In this document: piece by piece, positions 48,938 to 60,815 of the stretch
How positions within the stretch are numbered: position 1 is the stretch's first letter
Layout of the letters: each line of letters starts with the position of its first letter
Source: Drosophila miranda
Lineage: Eukaryota; Arthropoda; Insecta; Diptera; Drosophilidae
DNA: 64,000 bases
Assembly (NCBI RefSeq): GCF_003369915.1
Contig: NW_022881603.1
Location: forward strand, 36,851,124-36,915,123
Reading direction: 5' to 3'
Translations under genes and position numbers: made by a program
Notes under the pieces: model-generated
Told to the model about the DNA's origin: nothing
Database searches by the model: none
What the model saw: only the letters and a program-made list of their open reading frames with translations

Positions 48938-50279
48938 ATATGAAATTTTTACAACATAACATTCAATCTATTAAAGCCAATAAAAACGACCTAGTATTCT
49001 ACTTAAACAATGAAAACTTCGACTTTGCCATTCTGGCTGAAGTTTTCTCTCACGATCTCCGTTTTAGGAAACTAGCTAACTTCAATATGTTAGAAAAACA
49101 TAGAAAGGACGGTTATGGAGGAGTGGCGATTGCCTACAAAAAAGAATTAAGAGTTAAAAGACTGATATATGAGACAGAGCAAGATATAATTATAGCAAGA
49201 ACCATCAACAACAAAGATAAATTTCTTATCACCTCAGTATATTTTGAACCTTTGTTGTCTCTTGCATCCTTCAAGCAAGCGATTAACAATCTCCTTGAAT
49301 ATTTAGATGCATTCGGAAAAGTCATAATTTCAGGAGATTTTAACGCAAGACATACCTTTTCTGGAGACAGAACCAACAGTGGAAAGGGAACTTTTCTCAT
49401 GCAAGCTATGTCAAATGCTGGCTACAGTCTAGCAAATGACCACAGTCTCACATTCAGAAGACACATCGACTCAACATCAGGGTCTGTACTCGATTTAACT
49501 TTCACAAAGGGTATTCATATAGAGAATTGGAAATGCGAAAAGTTTTACCTAGGAGGCAGCCACCATCACCCAATAACCTTTGAAACAGCAGGATATCAAC
49601 ACAAACTCAAAACTTTCCTTGCCAAAAACAGGCTACTGAAAAAGCTAAGCCAGTTTGAGGCCGACAAAGATATGGATAATTTAGCGAAGAACATCCAACA
49701 GGAAATAAAAGCATCTACTTATGAAATCAAAAACAAATGTCCAAAATTATGGTGGGACGAGAATTTAGCCAAATTATTCAGGGAGTTTGCAGAGTCGCAG
49801 AAGAAGGCAGCTTCAGAACCCTCCTTTCAAAATTATTGTTCTGCTGTTAACCTCAAGGTTAAATGGAAAAAATCTGTTAAAATTGCCATAGGAATTAGCT
49901 ATGCCAGGAAGTTAACAGAGTTAAATGTAAAATCGAACTCAAGAGAAGCCTGGAGATTCCTCTAAAAAACTGTCAAGAGGACACCCCAGAAATTTTTGAC
50001 CCTGACAAAGCTGCCTCTGAGGCAAATAACCTCAGAAGCAAAGGATGTAGACGAAGAAATGTACTCAACCAAGAACAATGAAAATCCTTTCTTTTCCTTG
50101 GAAGAGTTAGAGGCTGTGTTAGTCAGAAACAGAAAAACGGCAGGAGGAATAGATCACATCACATACGAGATGCTAAGTGCTCTTAACACTAGTATAAAGA
50201 CAGAACTTGTACATTTTTACAACCGTCGAGTGGCTATGTGCGATTTCCCAGTCGAATGGAGATCTATCAGAATTGTACC

Positions 50280-50624
50280 TGTTCGGAGCAGAACCCAGCC
50301 GATTAGCTGCTTGCCAAATAGCACCTAATTCTTGGCCCTCAGCCGCTTATTTTGTTTGTTACTTATGTCTATGTCACTCATTTGTTTGTTAAAGCTTTGC
50401 GCCAGCTCGCTCTTCGCTATCTCCGCTTTGCGTCTGCCTGCCGACGTCGGCCGAGCGAAGCTGCGCTTAGCGATCGGAGCGGCAATGTAAAGGGCAGGCA
50501 AGCCACACTTGCAATTTGGATGTCACGCATTAAAGAACATATCGTAATTTTATTTCTGCGCCGAGTTTTATTTAATTCGAAATAATTAGTCGGCCGATTG
50601 GGGATAAAAAACATTATCTCCACA
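50280..50624 (+). repeat. BEL/Pao 5' LTR
   Basis: 345 bp. Shorter than the 3' LTR because two blocks are missing, around 50398 (GCTTGCTTGCCC... in the 3' LTR) and 50520 (an ATTATTGG-rich stretch). TG...CA ends. Confidence 0.85.
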
Positions 50625-50631
50625 TAAAATT

Positions 50632-50648
50632 TGGTGACCCCGACGTGA
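50632..50648 (+). other. BEL/Pao primer-binding site
   Basis: TGGTGACCCCGACGTGA, a few bases after the 5' LTR, is the kind of tRNA-complementary site expected here. I did not assign the tRNA. Confidence 0.6.
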
Positions 50649-50998
50649 TCTCTGAGTTGCAGTGTCAATTAATAATCATTCGCGATCGACATTCGTTAGC
50701 CCTAGCAAATTTTCTGCGGTTAAGCACAATTCGGTGCTAAAACACACTTACATACACTTACATACACGCATTGCTGGCTATTAATTTCTCTGTCGCGACA
50801 ATTCGGTCAGTGCAGTGCGGTAGGCAGTGCAGCGAACTCACTAATACACACAAGCGGTGTACAAAGCGGAATCGGACAGCTCGCACAGCCGCACAGCTAA
50901 AGGCATTAGCTGTAATCCCTTTGCTTTCGGTTCCCACGTTTATACGTATACAGGGTGTCTTTTTCGGTCGTGCTGAGTGACTCTTTTAAAACCTCAAC

Positions 50999-53007
50999 AT
51001 GGCAGCACCTGAGCCTACCAATGTCGCGAACGCAGCAATGCCGAGTGATGTAGATTTCTACAAGCACAAGGCCGAGTCCATCGCGCGCCAACTAAAGGCC
51101 ATGGATCGCTTTCTCACCAAGGAAGAGCTTGCCGAGTTAGATGAGGCAGAACTTCAAGCTCGCTTAGAGCAAATCGAGCGAATGAATGCGGATTTCGATG
51201 CCGCTCAAACGAGCCTTGAAAGGCTGGATTTCCTGCAGTTAGCCCATGATGCCCGACTGGACTTTTCGAATGTTTATGTGAAGGTTAGGTCCAGGCTGTC
51301 GCGGGAGTTGATGGCTGCTCGCACGGTAAATGTTGCCAATTCAACGGCTCGGCATACTCTCGGGGGAATTCGTCGTTGTTCGCCTATAATAGTATAGGCC
51401 GTTCTCGAATGCCCGAGTTGCAGCTTCCGCGATTCGGGGGGAACTACATGGATTGGCCAGAATTCCACTCGATGTTCTCGACAATGGTGCACAAAGACCA
51501 TCGTATACCAATCATCGAAAAATTCCAATATCTTCGTGGATGTCTAGATGGTGCTGCGCTGGATACGATTCGTTCCTTGGAACTTTCTAAGGAGAATTAC
51601 GACAAGGCGTTGAATTTGCTAATGTTGCGATTCGATAATAAACTGTTACATTTTCAGGCACACGTCAAGGCTATTTTCGGGCTGCAAGGGGTGGAGAAGG
51701 GCTCAGCTATCGGCTTGCGCGCGCTCAGCGACAAAATCAATTCGCACTTGCGTGCACTTCAGACCTTGGCGACCCCGCAGGAGATTTCGGATGGGTTGCT
51801 GATTTTCATCATAGGCACGAAACTGGACCACAAAACAAAGGAGAAATGGGAAGAGAACTTGCCGACGTCAGGATTGCCTCGGTGGTCAAGCATGGCCTCA
51901 TTTTTGGAAGCGAGATGTCGGATGCTGGAGATTTTAGGATCAGCCATGGCAACAAGTCCTAGTCAACAGGTGGGAGAAGACAAACCTGTCACCCTTATCA
52001 CCTCCAGTAACGACCATCCTAACCCCATATGTAACCATTGCAATTCCTCCGAGCATTACATATCTAGATGTCAGGCATTCCTGAATCTCTCTGCGTTTGA
52101 ACGATACAAAGAAGCAAAGAAGAGCCGCTTGTGTTTGAACTGCCTCAACAAAGGCCATGAATTGCAGAGGTGCAGGTCAGGACTTTGCAGGCATTGCCAG
52201 GCCAAACATCACACGCTACTCCACATTCCATCGGGAACTGGTGCTTCATCTTCCTCTTCACCGGCCGAGGAATCTATCCAGCAAGAGGCCGCGACTGTGC
52301 TTCTAGCAAGCGGGTGTTCTAGCCCTCCCCCCTCGATCCAGAAATCTCAGCCTAGCCAGAACGTGTTGCTACCTACTGCCCTCGTCCATGTAACAGATCG
52401 TTATGGAGCACTTATCCCATGTCGTGCCATTTTGGATTCTGCATCACAGGCAAACTTTGTAACATCTAGACTTGCTGATCAGTTGCAGTTGGATCATCGC
52501 TCGTCTTATGTTCACATCTCTGGAATCGGAGATTCCATTCTACCTTCGAGCAAGTCTGTACATATAGTTGTACAATCCCAGGACGCAAGCTATCGAGCTT
52601 CCTTCGCTGCAATTGTCACCAACTCAATTACGGAAATGCAGCCTAACTTCGGCGTAGACGCAAAGGATTGGCCAATGCCGAATAATCTAAAACTAGCTGA
52701 TCCTAATTTCTCCAAGCCCCAACGTATCGATCTGTTGATAGGTTCTGGTTTGTTCTTCGATTTAATGTGCGTCGGACAGATTCGACTATCAGCCCAATTG
52801 CCAACATTGCAGGAGACAAAACTTGGTTGGATAGTATCAGGAAGCATTGATAGCTCGGAGAATAAGCGTGCAGCTTTAACCGCTTTTGAAAATTCGTCGT
52901 GCATCTCTATTGACGATTTTCGACCCACAACGCTGGAGTACCAAAACTTAGAGCAGCAATGCAGGAAGCAGCTGCTCGAGTGCCAGGTGCAAGTGGAAAA
53001 ACTGTGA
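50999..53007 (+). pseudogene. BEL/Pao gag and partial protease, frameshifted
   Basis: From ATG 50999 (MAAPEPTNV) the N-terminal gag frame runs to about 51360, where a G-run one base short shifts it. The frame resumes as FAYNSIGRSRMPELQLPRF and stays open to 53007. The second part matches the BEL/Pao gag domain (DUF1759 type: FGGNYMDWPEFHSMF, YLRGCLDGAA), then zinc knuckles (CNHCNSSEHYISRC; CLNCLNKGHELQRC; CRHCQAKHH), then an aspartic protease-like DUF1758 region (AILDSASQANFV, with Ala where Gly is usual). It ends at LLECQVQVEKL, a coiled-coil-like stretch not expected there, so the deletion junction lies nearby. Confidence 0.8.
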
Positions 53008-53316
53008 TCGGAGAATCAGGAACTGCAGCGCGAACTTTTCCATATATTAAAAACCTACATATCCACGCCAAATGAAATTCAACTTTCAACAGTTTCTACA
53101 TTGCCAAATTTCCTGCCATTCTATGCAATTACAGAGGTTCCCGATGGTCAAGACGTAGTCACGACAAGCCGCCTTCGTAAAGAAGGCGACGATCATCCCA
53201 GCGTAGCCGCCAGCTGCGCCCAAGCAAGCATCTTCAAGAGGGCCGTTGGAAAAATAGCGGTTCTGCCCCTTCAGGATGGATCTGTTGAAAGCCTTTGCCT
53301 TCCAACGAGGGGTGAA
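53008..53316 (+). pseudogene. BEL/Pao pol C-terminal remnant
   Basis: The frame from about 53101 includes SIFKRAVGKIAVLPLQDGS, like the last residues of BEL/Pao polyproteins (R-x-A-V-x-K-x-x-x-LP). Only the end of the integrase region remains, directly before the 3' LTR. Confidence 0.55.
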
Positions 53317-53729
53317 TGTTCGGAGCAGAACCCAGCCGATTAGCTGCTTGCCAAATAGCACCTAATTCTTGGCCCACAGCCGCTTATTTTGTTTGTTACT
53401 TATGTCTATGTCACTCATTTGTTTGTTAAAGCTTTGCGCTTGCTTGCCCTGCTAAACGCTCTCTGCCAGCTCGCTCTTCGCTATCTCCGCTTTGCGTCTG
53501 CCTACCGACGTCGGCCGAGCGAAGCTGCGCTTAGCGATCGGAGCGGCAATGTAAAGGGCAGGCAAGCCACACTTGCAATTTGGAACATTATTAAACACGC
53601 ATTATTGGAACTATTATTATTATTGGAACACGCATTAAAGAACATATCGTAATTTTATTTCTGCGCCGAGTTTTATTTAATTCGAAATAATTAGTCGGCC
53701 GATTGGGGATAAAAAACATTATCTCCACA
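53317..53729 (+). repeat. BEL/Pao 3' LTR
   Basis: 413 bp. Otherwise closely matches the 5' LTR, with the same termini, and carries the two blocks absent from it. Overall divergence outside the indels is low. Confidence 0.85.
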
Positions 53730-54527
53730 GTACCAATACCGAAAAAAAACATGGATCTGACTGACTTAAAACATTTTCGACCTATATCCCTCATTTCGAT
53801 TGTAGCCAAGACAGTAAATAGCATGGTGAAAGCCAGGCTGGAAAAGCATATACAAGAAAACAAGATTATACCCTACAGATCTTATGCATACCAAAAAAAC
53901 AAGTCTGCAGCGATGTGCATAAATGATGTCATCAATGTGGTAGCGGCAAAGAAAAAGAACAAGGAACACGTTACTCTTGTGGTTGTTGACCTCAACAATG
54001 CCTACAATTGTGTCAACCTGAAATTCTTAAAAAGACTAATGGAAAATGAGTGTTTTCCTAAAACATACATTGACTGGATCATCAGTTTTATGTCTATGAG
54101 ACTACTGAAAATAGGGGAAGCTGTTCAGGTAGTTCAGGGAGGAATCCCACAGGGCTCTTGTCTGTCGCCCCTCCTTTTTAATGTATACACAAAAAGACTA
54201 CATCAGATCTGTGATAGAAATACTCATATGATGCAATTTGCAGATGACTTCGTTATAATCTCTCACAACAGAGAGTTTACTGTAGCGGTTGAAAACCTTA
54301 ATAAAAAACTAAATGACTTTAACCTTCTATGTGGTGATCTCGGTTTTAGCTTTAATCCAAGCAAATCGGCAGCAATGAATGTAGGAAAAAGACAGGTCAG
54401 AGCGGTAAATATTTCTGTTAGAAATGTGCCTATACCAAATCGAAAATATATCCGTTTCTTAGGCAGACTGATTAGCGCAAACATGTCAAATGTCAGTCAT
54501 GTAAAAATGGTTAAAGAACAAACAAAA

Positions 54528-55632
54528 CGAGGGGGAACGTTGTGAGTTGCTGCGGTCACCGCAACTCTACGGTTATACCCGATACTAAGTCAGTATGGCT
54601 CTCCTCCGGCAGACGCCGCTAATATTAAACGACACGACAAAGAGTGCGTGCGAGAGAGACAGAAAATCAGTCTGAGCGTGACGTCGGGCGCTGCGTAGCC
54701 ACTGCAAATCGATTTGTTCCTATTGGCTATAAAAATGATCTGATCTGATCCAGATTCAGCAATCTGATAGATATGGTCATTATCTATGATTCTGCGTTTT
54801 TAGTTTTCTCGAATGTGCAATATTGTGGATGCAACAGATTTTCGGCCTTTGTGTGGGCGGAAGGGGGTGGGGCGAAATTTTGAGATACGCGTTTTATAGT
54901 AAGATCTAACAGGAGTGCGGATACCAAATTTGGTTACTCTAGCCTTAATAGTCTCTGAGATTTTTGAATATCCCCAGATTTTCGTCCTTTGCGGGGGCGG
55001 AAGGGGGTGTGGCGAAATTTTGAAACAAACTCGTCTCGGTCCGATATATTAGGAGTGTGGATACCAAATTTGGTTGCTCTAGCTTTTGTAGTCTCTGAGA
55101 TCTAGGCGCTAATGTTTTACTCTAAGCAAAGCCGCCTATGCTACGTGTGTGTTAGAGAGAGACAGGGCGAGAAAAAATGAAATTGTTTTCTTGATGCTGG
55201 CTATAATAATAATACGATCCAATTCAGATTCCGCAGTCTTAAAGATATGGTCATTCTCTACAACTCTACGTTTTTGGTTTTCTCATATCTTTAAAATTGT
55301 GGATGCCACAGACTTTCGTCTTTTGTGGGGGCGGAAGTGGGCGGGGCGAAGTTTTGAAATATTTTTGTAGCAGTGACATATCACAGAAGTCTGGATCCAA
55401 AACATCGTTGCTCTAGCTCTTATAGTCTTTGAGCACTAGGCGCTGAAGGGGACGGACAGACGGACAGACGGACGGACGGACAGACAGACAGGGCTCAATC
55501 GACTCGGCTATTGATGCTGATCAAGAATATATATACTTTATGGGGTCGGAAACGATTCCTTCTGGACGTTACACACATCCACTTTTACCACAAATCTAAT
55601 ATACCCAATACTCATTTTGAGTATCGGGTATA
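54528..55632 (-). mobile_element. DINE-1/Helentron-type element D8, inside I copy B ORF2
   Basis: Same insertion point in ORF2 as D1 (left flank AACAAACAAAA, right flank AAATGCAACAGAC), so this is the duplicated partner of D1 and not a separate insertion. Its GGAC/AGAC microsatellite pattern also matches D1. Confidence 0.85.
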
Positions 55633-57214
55633 AAAATGCAACAGACTCCTCCAGCTTGCGACTACTATCAAATCAGGTCTAAAACCTAAAACAAGTACCA
55701 ACATCTTCAAAGCTTTTATTAGAACAAAACAAGAATATGCTATCACAAGTTTTTCAGACATGGGATCTGAAGCAAGTAAAGATATAGAAATAGCGCAAGC
55801 TAAATCACTCAGAAGGTGTGTTGGGGTGCCACCTGACACAAGCAAACACGAAATTTTTGTCCTCGCTGGTGTAATGCCACCTGTTTTCAGGGCGAAATGG
55901 CTTACAGCCAAAGAACTCCTTAAAATTAAAAGGTTCAATCCAACAATGTTTGACGAGCTAATACGCTCAAAAGCGGATACGAGTTACACACGTACTTTAA
56001 GAGAATTTAATTCCATCTTTGTAAACACTCAAGAATGTGATACATGTAACAAAATCCATGTATTAGATAAATTTTTAACTAAGGGTAAAGAAGAATACTC
56101 GAATGAAGAAATAAAAACTATATTTAATGAGATTCTGAACAAGTACAGAAAGGACGACTGGAACATTCTATCAACAGATGCCTCAGTTACAGAAAGTACA
56201 TGTGGCATAGGAATAGTAAAATGGCCTAGTGGAAATATCCACAAGTACAAAATAGAAAACAGATTATCCTCAGTAGGTGTCGAACTCGTAGGACTTAAAA
56301 AGGCCTGCGAACTATGTCTTAAATATAATTACAAAAAGGCTTTGATTTTAAGTGATGGATTAGGAGCTATTAATTTAATTAAAAATAAGAATACAGACTC
56401 GTACCTAGTGAATGATATTCACAACATAATTAACCAATCAGACATTCAGAAACTTGACATTCTATGGGTCCCTGGTCACAAGGGTGTGGCCATCAACGAA
56501 AAGACTGACATAGCAGCAAAGGCTGCTACAAGTGAGGGGTTTACAATAAATATAAAATACAGCTACAAGGAGGCTCAAAGAGAAATTAGGAACTTTTTAG
56601 TTTACAAATGGAATGAGGACTACAGGACGAAGTGTAGGACGAAGGGATCCAGCCTCATAGACATATTTCCAGACATACCCAGTAAACCCTGGCATTTTTC
56701 TCTTAAATGGAATGCTAAAAGCATCAAGACCATTAACAGACTTATGACGGGACACACATACGACAAAGTCTTCCTACACAGAATCAAAGCAATTGACTCA
56801 AATATCTGCGAAACGTGCAATGTAACTGAATATGCCGAACACCTGATCTTCGATTGCCAAAGATTTGCCGGGCTCAGAAGGAAATTCAAAATCTTTAAAT
56901 ATTATAACAATTTACATCAATTATTAATAAAAAAAGAGCCGCTACATCTCAGAGAGCTGGCGATCTTCATCAAAACTGCTGACTTAAACTTTTGACCCCT
57001 TTTTTCTTCATCATGTTATAAAGTAATTTCAGTTTATTTTCTAAAACAGTTAAGTAATTTTCCTCTTTTTTTTTATATACCGACCTGTCAAACTCGCCAA
57101 AATTCCTTCACCAGTATCTGATCAATGTGGCTACAGTGCTAAGATCAAAATTCCGATCATCATTAAGATGATTTAAAACCAAAAAAAAAAAAAAAAAAAA
57201 AAATTTCTTTCGGT

Positions 57215-58448
57215 TGAATACTAGCTAGCAACGACTATCAGCACTGAACACATATTTTTAACCGATAATCTAATCAATTTTATATAAAAGTGGCTAATTT
57301 TAAGTACCATCTTTATTGGCATTGTTTATAAAATAAGGTTTCAATAAAAAATGTCAACAATTTCCACTAAGTTTATTTCTTTACATGGTAACTACCCATT
57401 TGCTACATATTAAAATCATTTTTATAAAGGGGTATATGTGTACTTTTCAAAATTGTTGGCCCGTTCTTTTCCATATAAGCCCCATGGAAGCGCCAGTGTG
57501 AAAAACCCCCGTTATGCATATTTTTACATTCCTTTTTTTTTATATTTTTGTAAACATTGAGATTTTGATGGCAAGTGATCAAGATTTCGATGATTTCCCG
57601 CATTAATAATCGATGTGGCTCTAAATTGCATTTTTACACGACTTCTACATTGGGGCATTGGCTAAGAGGGTGAGTGCATAACCTTAATATACTGGAAAAT
57701 ACTATGGAAAATATTTTTATATTTTGCAAGGTGTGTGAGCCAGACATTGTGGCAAGAAAATTAGTGTACTAAGTGACTTGGCGATAAAATATACGGTCTG
57801 AAATATGCCACATATACCCACCTAAGACCCCTCTATTTAAACAGTCATTGTAGATACCTCCTATCCCTTCTTTTACTCACAAAAAAAAAACCCACTATAT
57901 CCACGATTTTCACTATTTTCGGTGCAATATTGAAATACCCCTTTGGCATACAATGGGCTAATCGTTCTGTGATTTGATATTATTAGCTTGCTAGGACTTT
58001 ATAGCTGAACATGAAGTTTATCCGATTGATAGATTATTTTTCTAAAATAGTAGCCAACTTTTGCTAGTCATTCTTATTGGATTTGTTTAGAATTTTCACG
58101 AGTTTTCAAAGTGAAAATTTTGAAAAATATACCGCTAAAAATTATTGTGTAAAAAAAGCACTACCTTTAAAAAAACTGCATACAAAATACCAGATTAAAT
58201 TTTAAAACAAACAAAAAGTCCCCAATCTATCAAAAAAAGTTTCCTTGCCAGGCAAAAAAGAGGTAAATATTATTATTATTAGTATTATTTTCCGCGGTCT
58301 AACTCGAGTTGTTATCCAGTTTAAATAAAGGGGCTTAAGTGGGCTAAGTTCGTTTTTTCATCGGTATGGCACGCTGAAAAGGCGCCATTCTTAAGAAGCG
58401 TCCCTCCATTTTTTTTAAACTCCTAAAAAATTACTGCTCGACGTCATA
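57215..58448 (+). other. mars upstream flank, copy 7
   Basis: Resembles the copy 1 flank (GGCTAAGAGGG) with extra substitutions. The 83-codon frame seen in other copies is broken here (AAATTTTAAAACAAACAAAAAG near 58200), which argues against it being a gene. Confidence 0.5.
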
Positions 58449-60672
58449 ATGCAGCGCCACAGGGAATTATATAAACAGCAATCACTTGCTTTCAGCCCAC
58501 GCAATTTCAATGAGCAGAACCGGGAACTCCAGAATGCGGCGCGTGCAAAACAGCGCGAGGATCGTTTTCAAAGCAACCGCATTATTAGTGTTAGTCCAAC
58601 TCCCGTCAAGCGTGCGGCACCTATACCGCCCTCAGAGGAGGCGCAGCCACGCCTTACCTATGTCGCTCCTCCTAAGGAGAATCGAAAACCAGAGCTGCCT
58701 CAGCAGCAGAGGAACCCCACCCGGGACCTTTACATAAAGCGCTTCGTGGATTGGAAGGCTGCCAGGAAGGAACAAACAAAGAACGAGCAAATTGCTCGTC
58801 GTGGTCAAAAGATGTTCACATATAAAACCGAAACACTTAAACCTGCGACAAACCCCCAGAAAGAGCAGGAGAACGCTCCGGCATTTGTGCCGCCAAAAAG
58901 GCACTCCTTATATGTTTTGGCAAAAAAAACTCAGTGTACGCAGACGGCAGCGGAGAGGAAACAGCCTTTGGCAACCCAATTGCGTACCCAGGGTCATCCA
59001 TCCAGATTGCGCGCTCAGCCTGCGGCAACCATGGCAAAGCTGCAACGTGCAACGTCGCGTCCTCAACCGGTCACTGTGAAGACCCAAACATCAAACATGA
59101 AACATCAAACATCAGCAAGGAATGTCCAGCCAGCCACAGTGAAGCCTGCACCTTCACGTGCATTGCCCTTGAAGCCTACAGCAGGCCCAAAGCCCAAGGC
59201 AACAGATTTGGTCGTTGGACCTTCTGCAAATGGGGTTGTTCATTTGCCAAATGTGAGGACGCAACCATTCGAAAAGCCGGCCGTGAGTAAGCCCACCTTA
59301 AAAATACCAGCAGTGAAACCAAAGCCCATTCAAGGAGGCGGCGGAGGGGGAGCTGCGGGAAAATTTAAGTCGACCGCAGTAGCAAAAGGGCCGGCAATAA
59401 AAAACAAGCTTGCCAGCCAATTGTCGACCAGAATGAAGGCCAAGAGCAACGTCAGCAAGTACGTAGGTCTTCAAAAGAATGTTCGAAATCGGCCGGAGCT
59501 GATGAGAGAGTTGGTTGAGGCTGGGACCACTGAACTCCCACTGCCTCCCAATACGCCGCTGGAAGAGAAGATAAGTTTCCCTGCTCTGGCCACATTCACG
59601 CAGTGCAAGACGAACAATTGCAGTCAAGAAATGATAGAAGCCTTGGGTGAGATTTCAAATCTGAGTCCAGTGGGTCCAATGAGCAGCCACCGAGATTCGA
59701 AAGCGAAGCGGAAATTTGACTTTTCTAGGTACTCTTTGATAAAAACGGCAGCTGAAGAGAGTTTGATCTTGGATCCATATCTGGCTAAGGGTAAGTACAA
59801 CAGGAATAAAATGGAGTAAAATGTAATATTATTGGTTTCCAGATCCAGATGATAAAGAACAAGAAAATTCTACTCTGAAGGCAGCTGCGGAGCAAACCCC
59901 TCCTCGCAGGATTTCCGATGAGAAGCTCAACTACTTAAGTCCATATGTGAGCGTCTCGCGCGGTAAAGTCAACTCTCGCTGTGAGCGTGAGAAGCGAAAC
60001 AGCATGTATTTGCCCGGTGAGGAGTATCCTGTTGCCAATCGCCGGGCCCTCAAGTCGGTGCTCTACTTTCGCATACAGCTGGAGAATGAGATTCGACGAC
60101 TGCGAGATATCTGCAGCGAGTGGGAAGCCTATAGCAAGGAGAATGAGGCGCATCTGGTTGAGACGGGCGGCATAGATATGATCAATGTGGCCATTGGACA
60201 GACAAATTTGCTCTCTACCAAGAAATTGATGCAGTTCAGCGGTCTGATTGACCGTTGCGAGGCGGGAGCTACGGGCAAGAACCATCGACCCTACGATGGC
60301 AGCGAGGAGACGAAACCCGTCCAGGCAGAGGATCTGGAAGGGTGGTGGGACATGCTGCGACTCCAGAGGGAGAATGTTGACAAGCGCTACGATCAGCGTG
60401 TGATCGTAGTACGCGACCGTCGGTCCTTCTCTCCTGCTCGCACCGTCCTGCGCATGTCTGTAGGCGAGAGCCGTTCTTCCAATGGTGGCAACACTCTCCT
60501 CAAGTCTGCTATATTGGCCGCAGCCGAACAAAACGCTCTTAATCATACCCCCCCTCCCAATAAGGGACGCCAGTCGATTCTGAAAAAACCAGGGACCAGC
60601 AAGCGTGAAAGTCGTGGAGTTATTTTCAGTACAAAGAAAAATGTACGGCACTTCAAATTCACCTACGAATAA
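58449..60672 (+). pseudogene. mars: mars copy 7, intact exon 1, exon 2 truncated
   Basis: Exon 1 (58449-59790) is fully open for 447 codons plus one base, with CGA in place of the TGA of copies 2-6. This makes it the best guide to the mars N-terminal half. The intron is 59791-59842. Exon 2 (59843 on) starts in frame, but between DKRY and DQRVIV near 60390 it lacks 82 codons (246 bp) that hold the last part of the GKAP domain and the basic linker. It then has the 7-C run and continues to TFKFTYE and a TAA (60670-60672, GAA in other copies). The sequence diverges from mars at about 60682. The C-terminal residues are lost. Confidence 0.85.
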
Positions 60673-60686
60673 GGCACTATTATCTG

Positions 60687-60815
60687 GTCTGATGAGCTCG
60701 TGAGGTGGCTCAAAGGGGGCCTAGCTGAGGCCCCCGGACGGGTCGCAGGTTGCGGATAGCGAACGACCTACCTATATACAGGTCATATAGGTAGGTCAGC
60801 TGCGAATAATCGGAC
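60687..60815 (+). ncRNA. Structured 5' leader of the terminal non-LTR element
   Basis: Two perfect hairpins, an 8-bp stem with loop AGCTG (60715-60735) and a 13-bp stem with a 7-nt loop (60765-60797), lie inside a possible closing pair GTCTGAT (60687-60693) with ATCGGAC (60809-60815). The AGCTG loop could pair with AGCTG at 60798-60802. GCGAAT (60802-60807) after the long hairpin recalls the J4/2 strand of HDV-like ribozymes found at the 5' end of some non-LTR elements. I cannot place P1, so a ribozyme is only a possibility. Confidence 0.35.

Larger units (their letters stand above)
50280..53729 (+). mobile_element. BEL/Pao LTR retrotransposon, internally deleted
   Basis: Two LTRs beginning TGTTCGGAGC and ending CTCCACA, flanked by a 5-bp target duplication GTACC (50275-50279; 53730-53734). 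A primer-binding-like site TGGTGACCCCGACGTGA follows the 5' LTR, and a purine tract (CGAGGGGTGAA) precedes the 3' LTR. The internal region keeps gag and part of protease, then jumps to the last residues of pol. Reverse transcriptase, RNase H and integrase are gone, so it is non-autonomous. Confidence 0.85.
48940..56995 (+). pseudogene. I copy B ORF2, interrupted by BEL/Pao and DINE
   Basis: The endonuclease part keeps the catalytic Glu segment (FDFAILAEVFSH) missing from copy A, and GDFNARH. The SDH triad again reads SHH. A 7-bp loss near 49962 shifts the frame, and a further deletion near 50012 removes sequence before EITSEAKD-type residues. The BEL/Pao element splits the reverse transcriptase before PIPKKNMD. 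The rest, including GIPQGSCLSP and FADDF (about 54236-54250), runs to the DINE at 54528. RNase H and the finger domain follow, and the longer C-terminus ends KTADLNF. Copy B probably shows the original C-terminus. The enzyme cannot be made whole. Confidence 0.85.
47128..57202 (+). mobile_element. I-like non-LTR retrotransposon, copy B (carries BEL/Pao and DINE)
   Basis: The same insertion as copy A, duplicated. It has the same target duplication on the left and a close match (ATTTCTTTCGGT, 57203-57214) after the A tail. The DINE is at the same position in ORF2. It also carries a 3.45-kb BEL/Pao element at 50280-53729 that copy A lacks. Several small deletions differ from copy A. Confidence 0.8.

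Noticed and set aside
59935..60651. Long reverse-strand open frame of 238 codons opposite mars copy 7
   Set aside because: It is the antisense of mars exon 2, lengthened only because a deletion joined two antisense frames seen separately in the other copies.
60689..60716. Hammerhead ribozyme at CTGATGAG
   Set aside because: The required GAAA strand after stem II is missing (CTCAAAG is found) and a proper stem II cannot be drawn.
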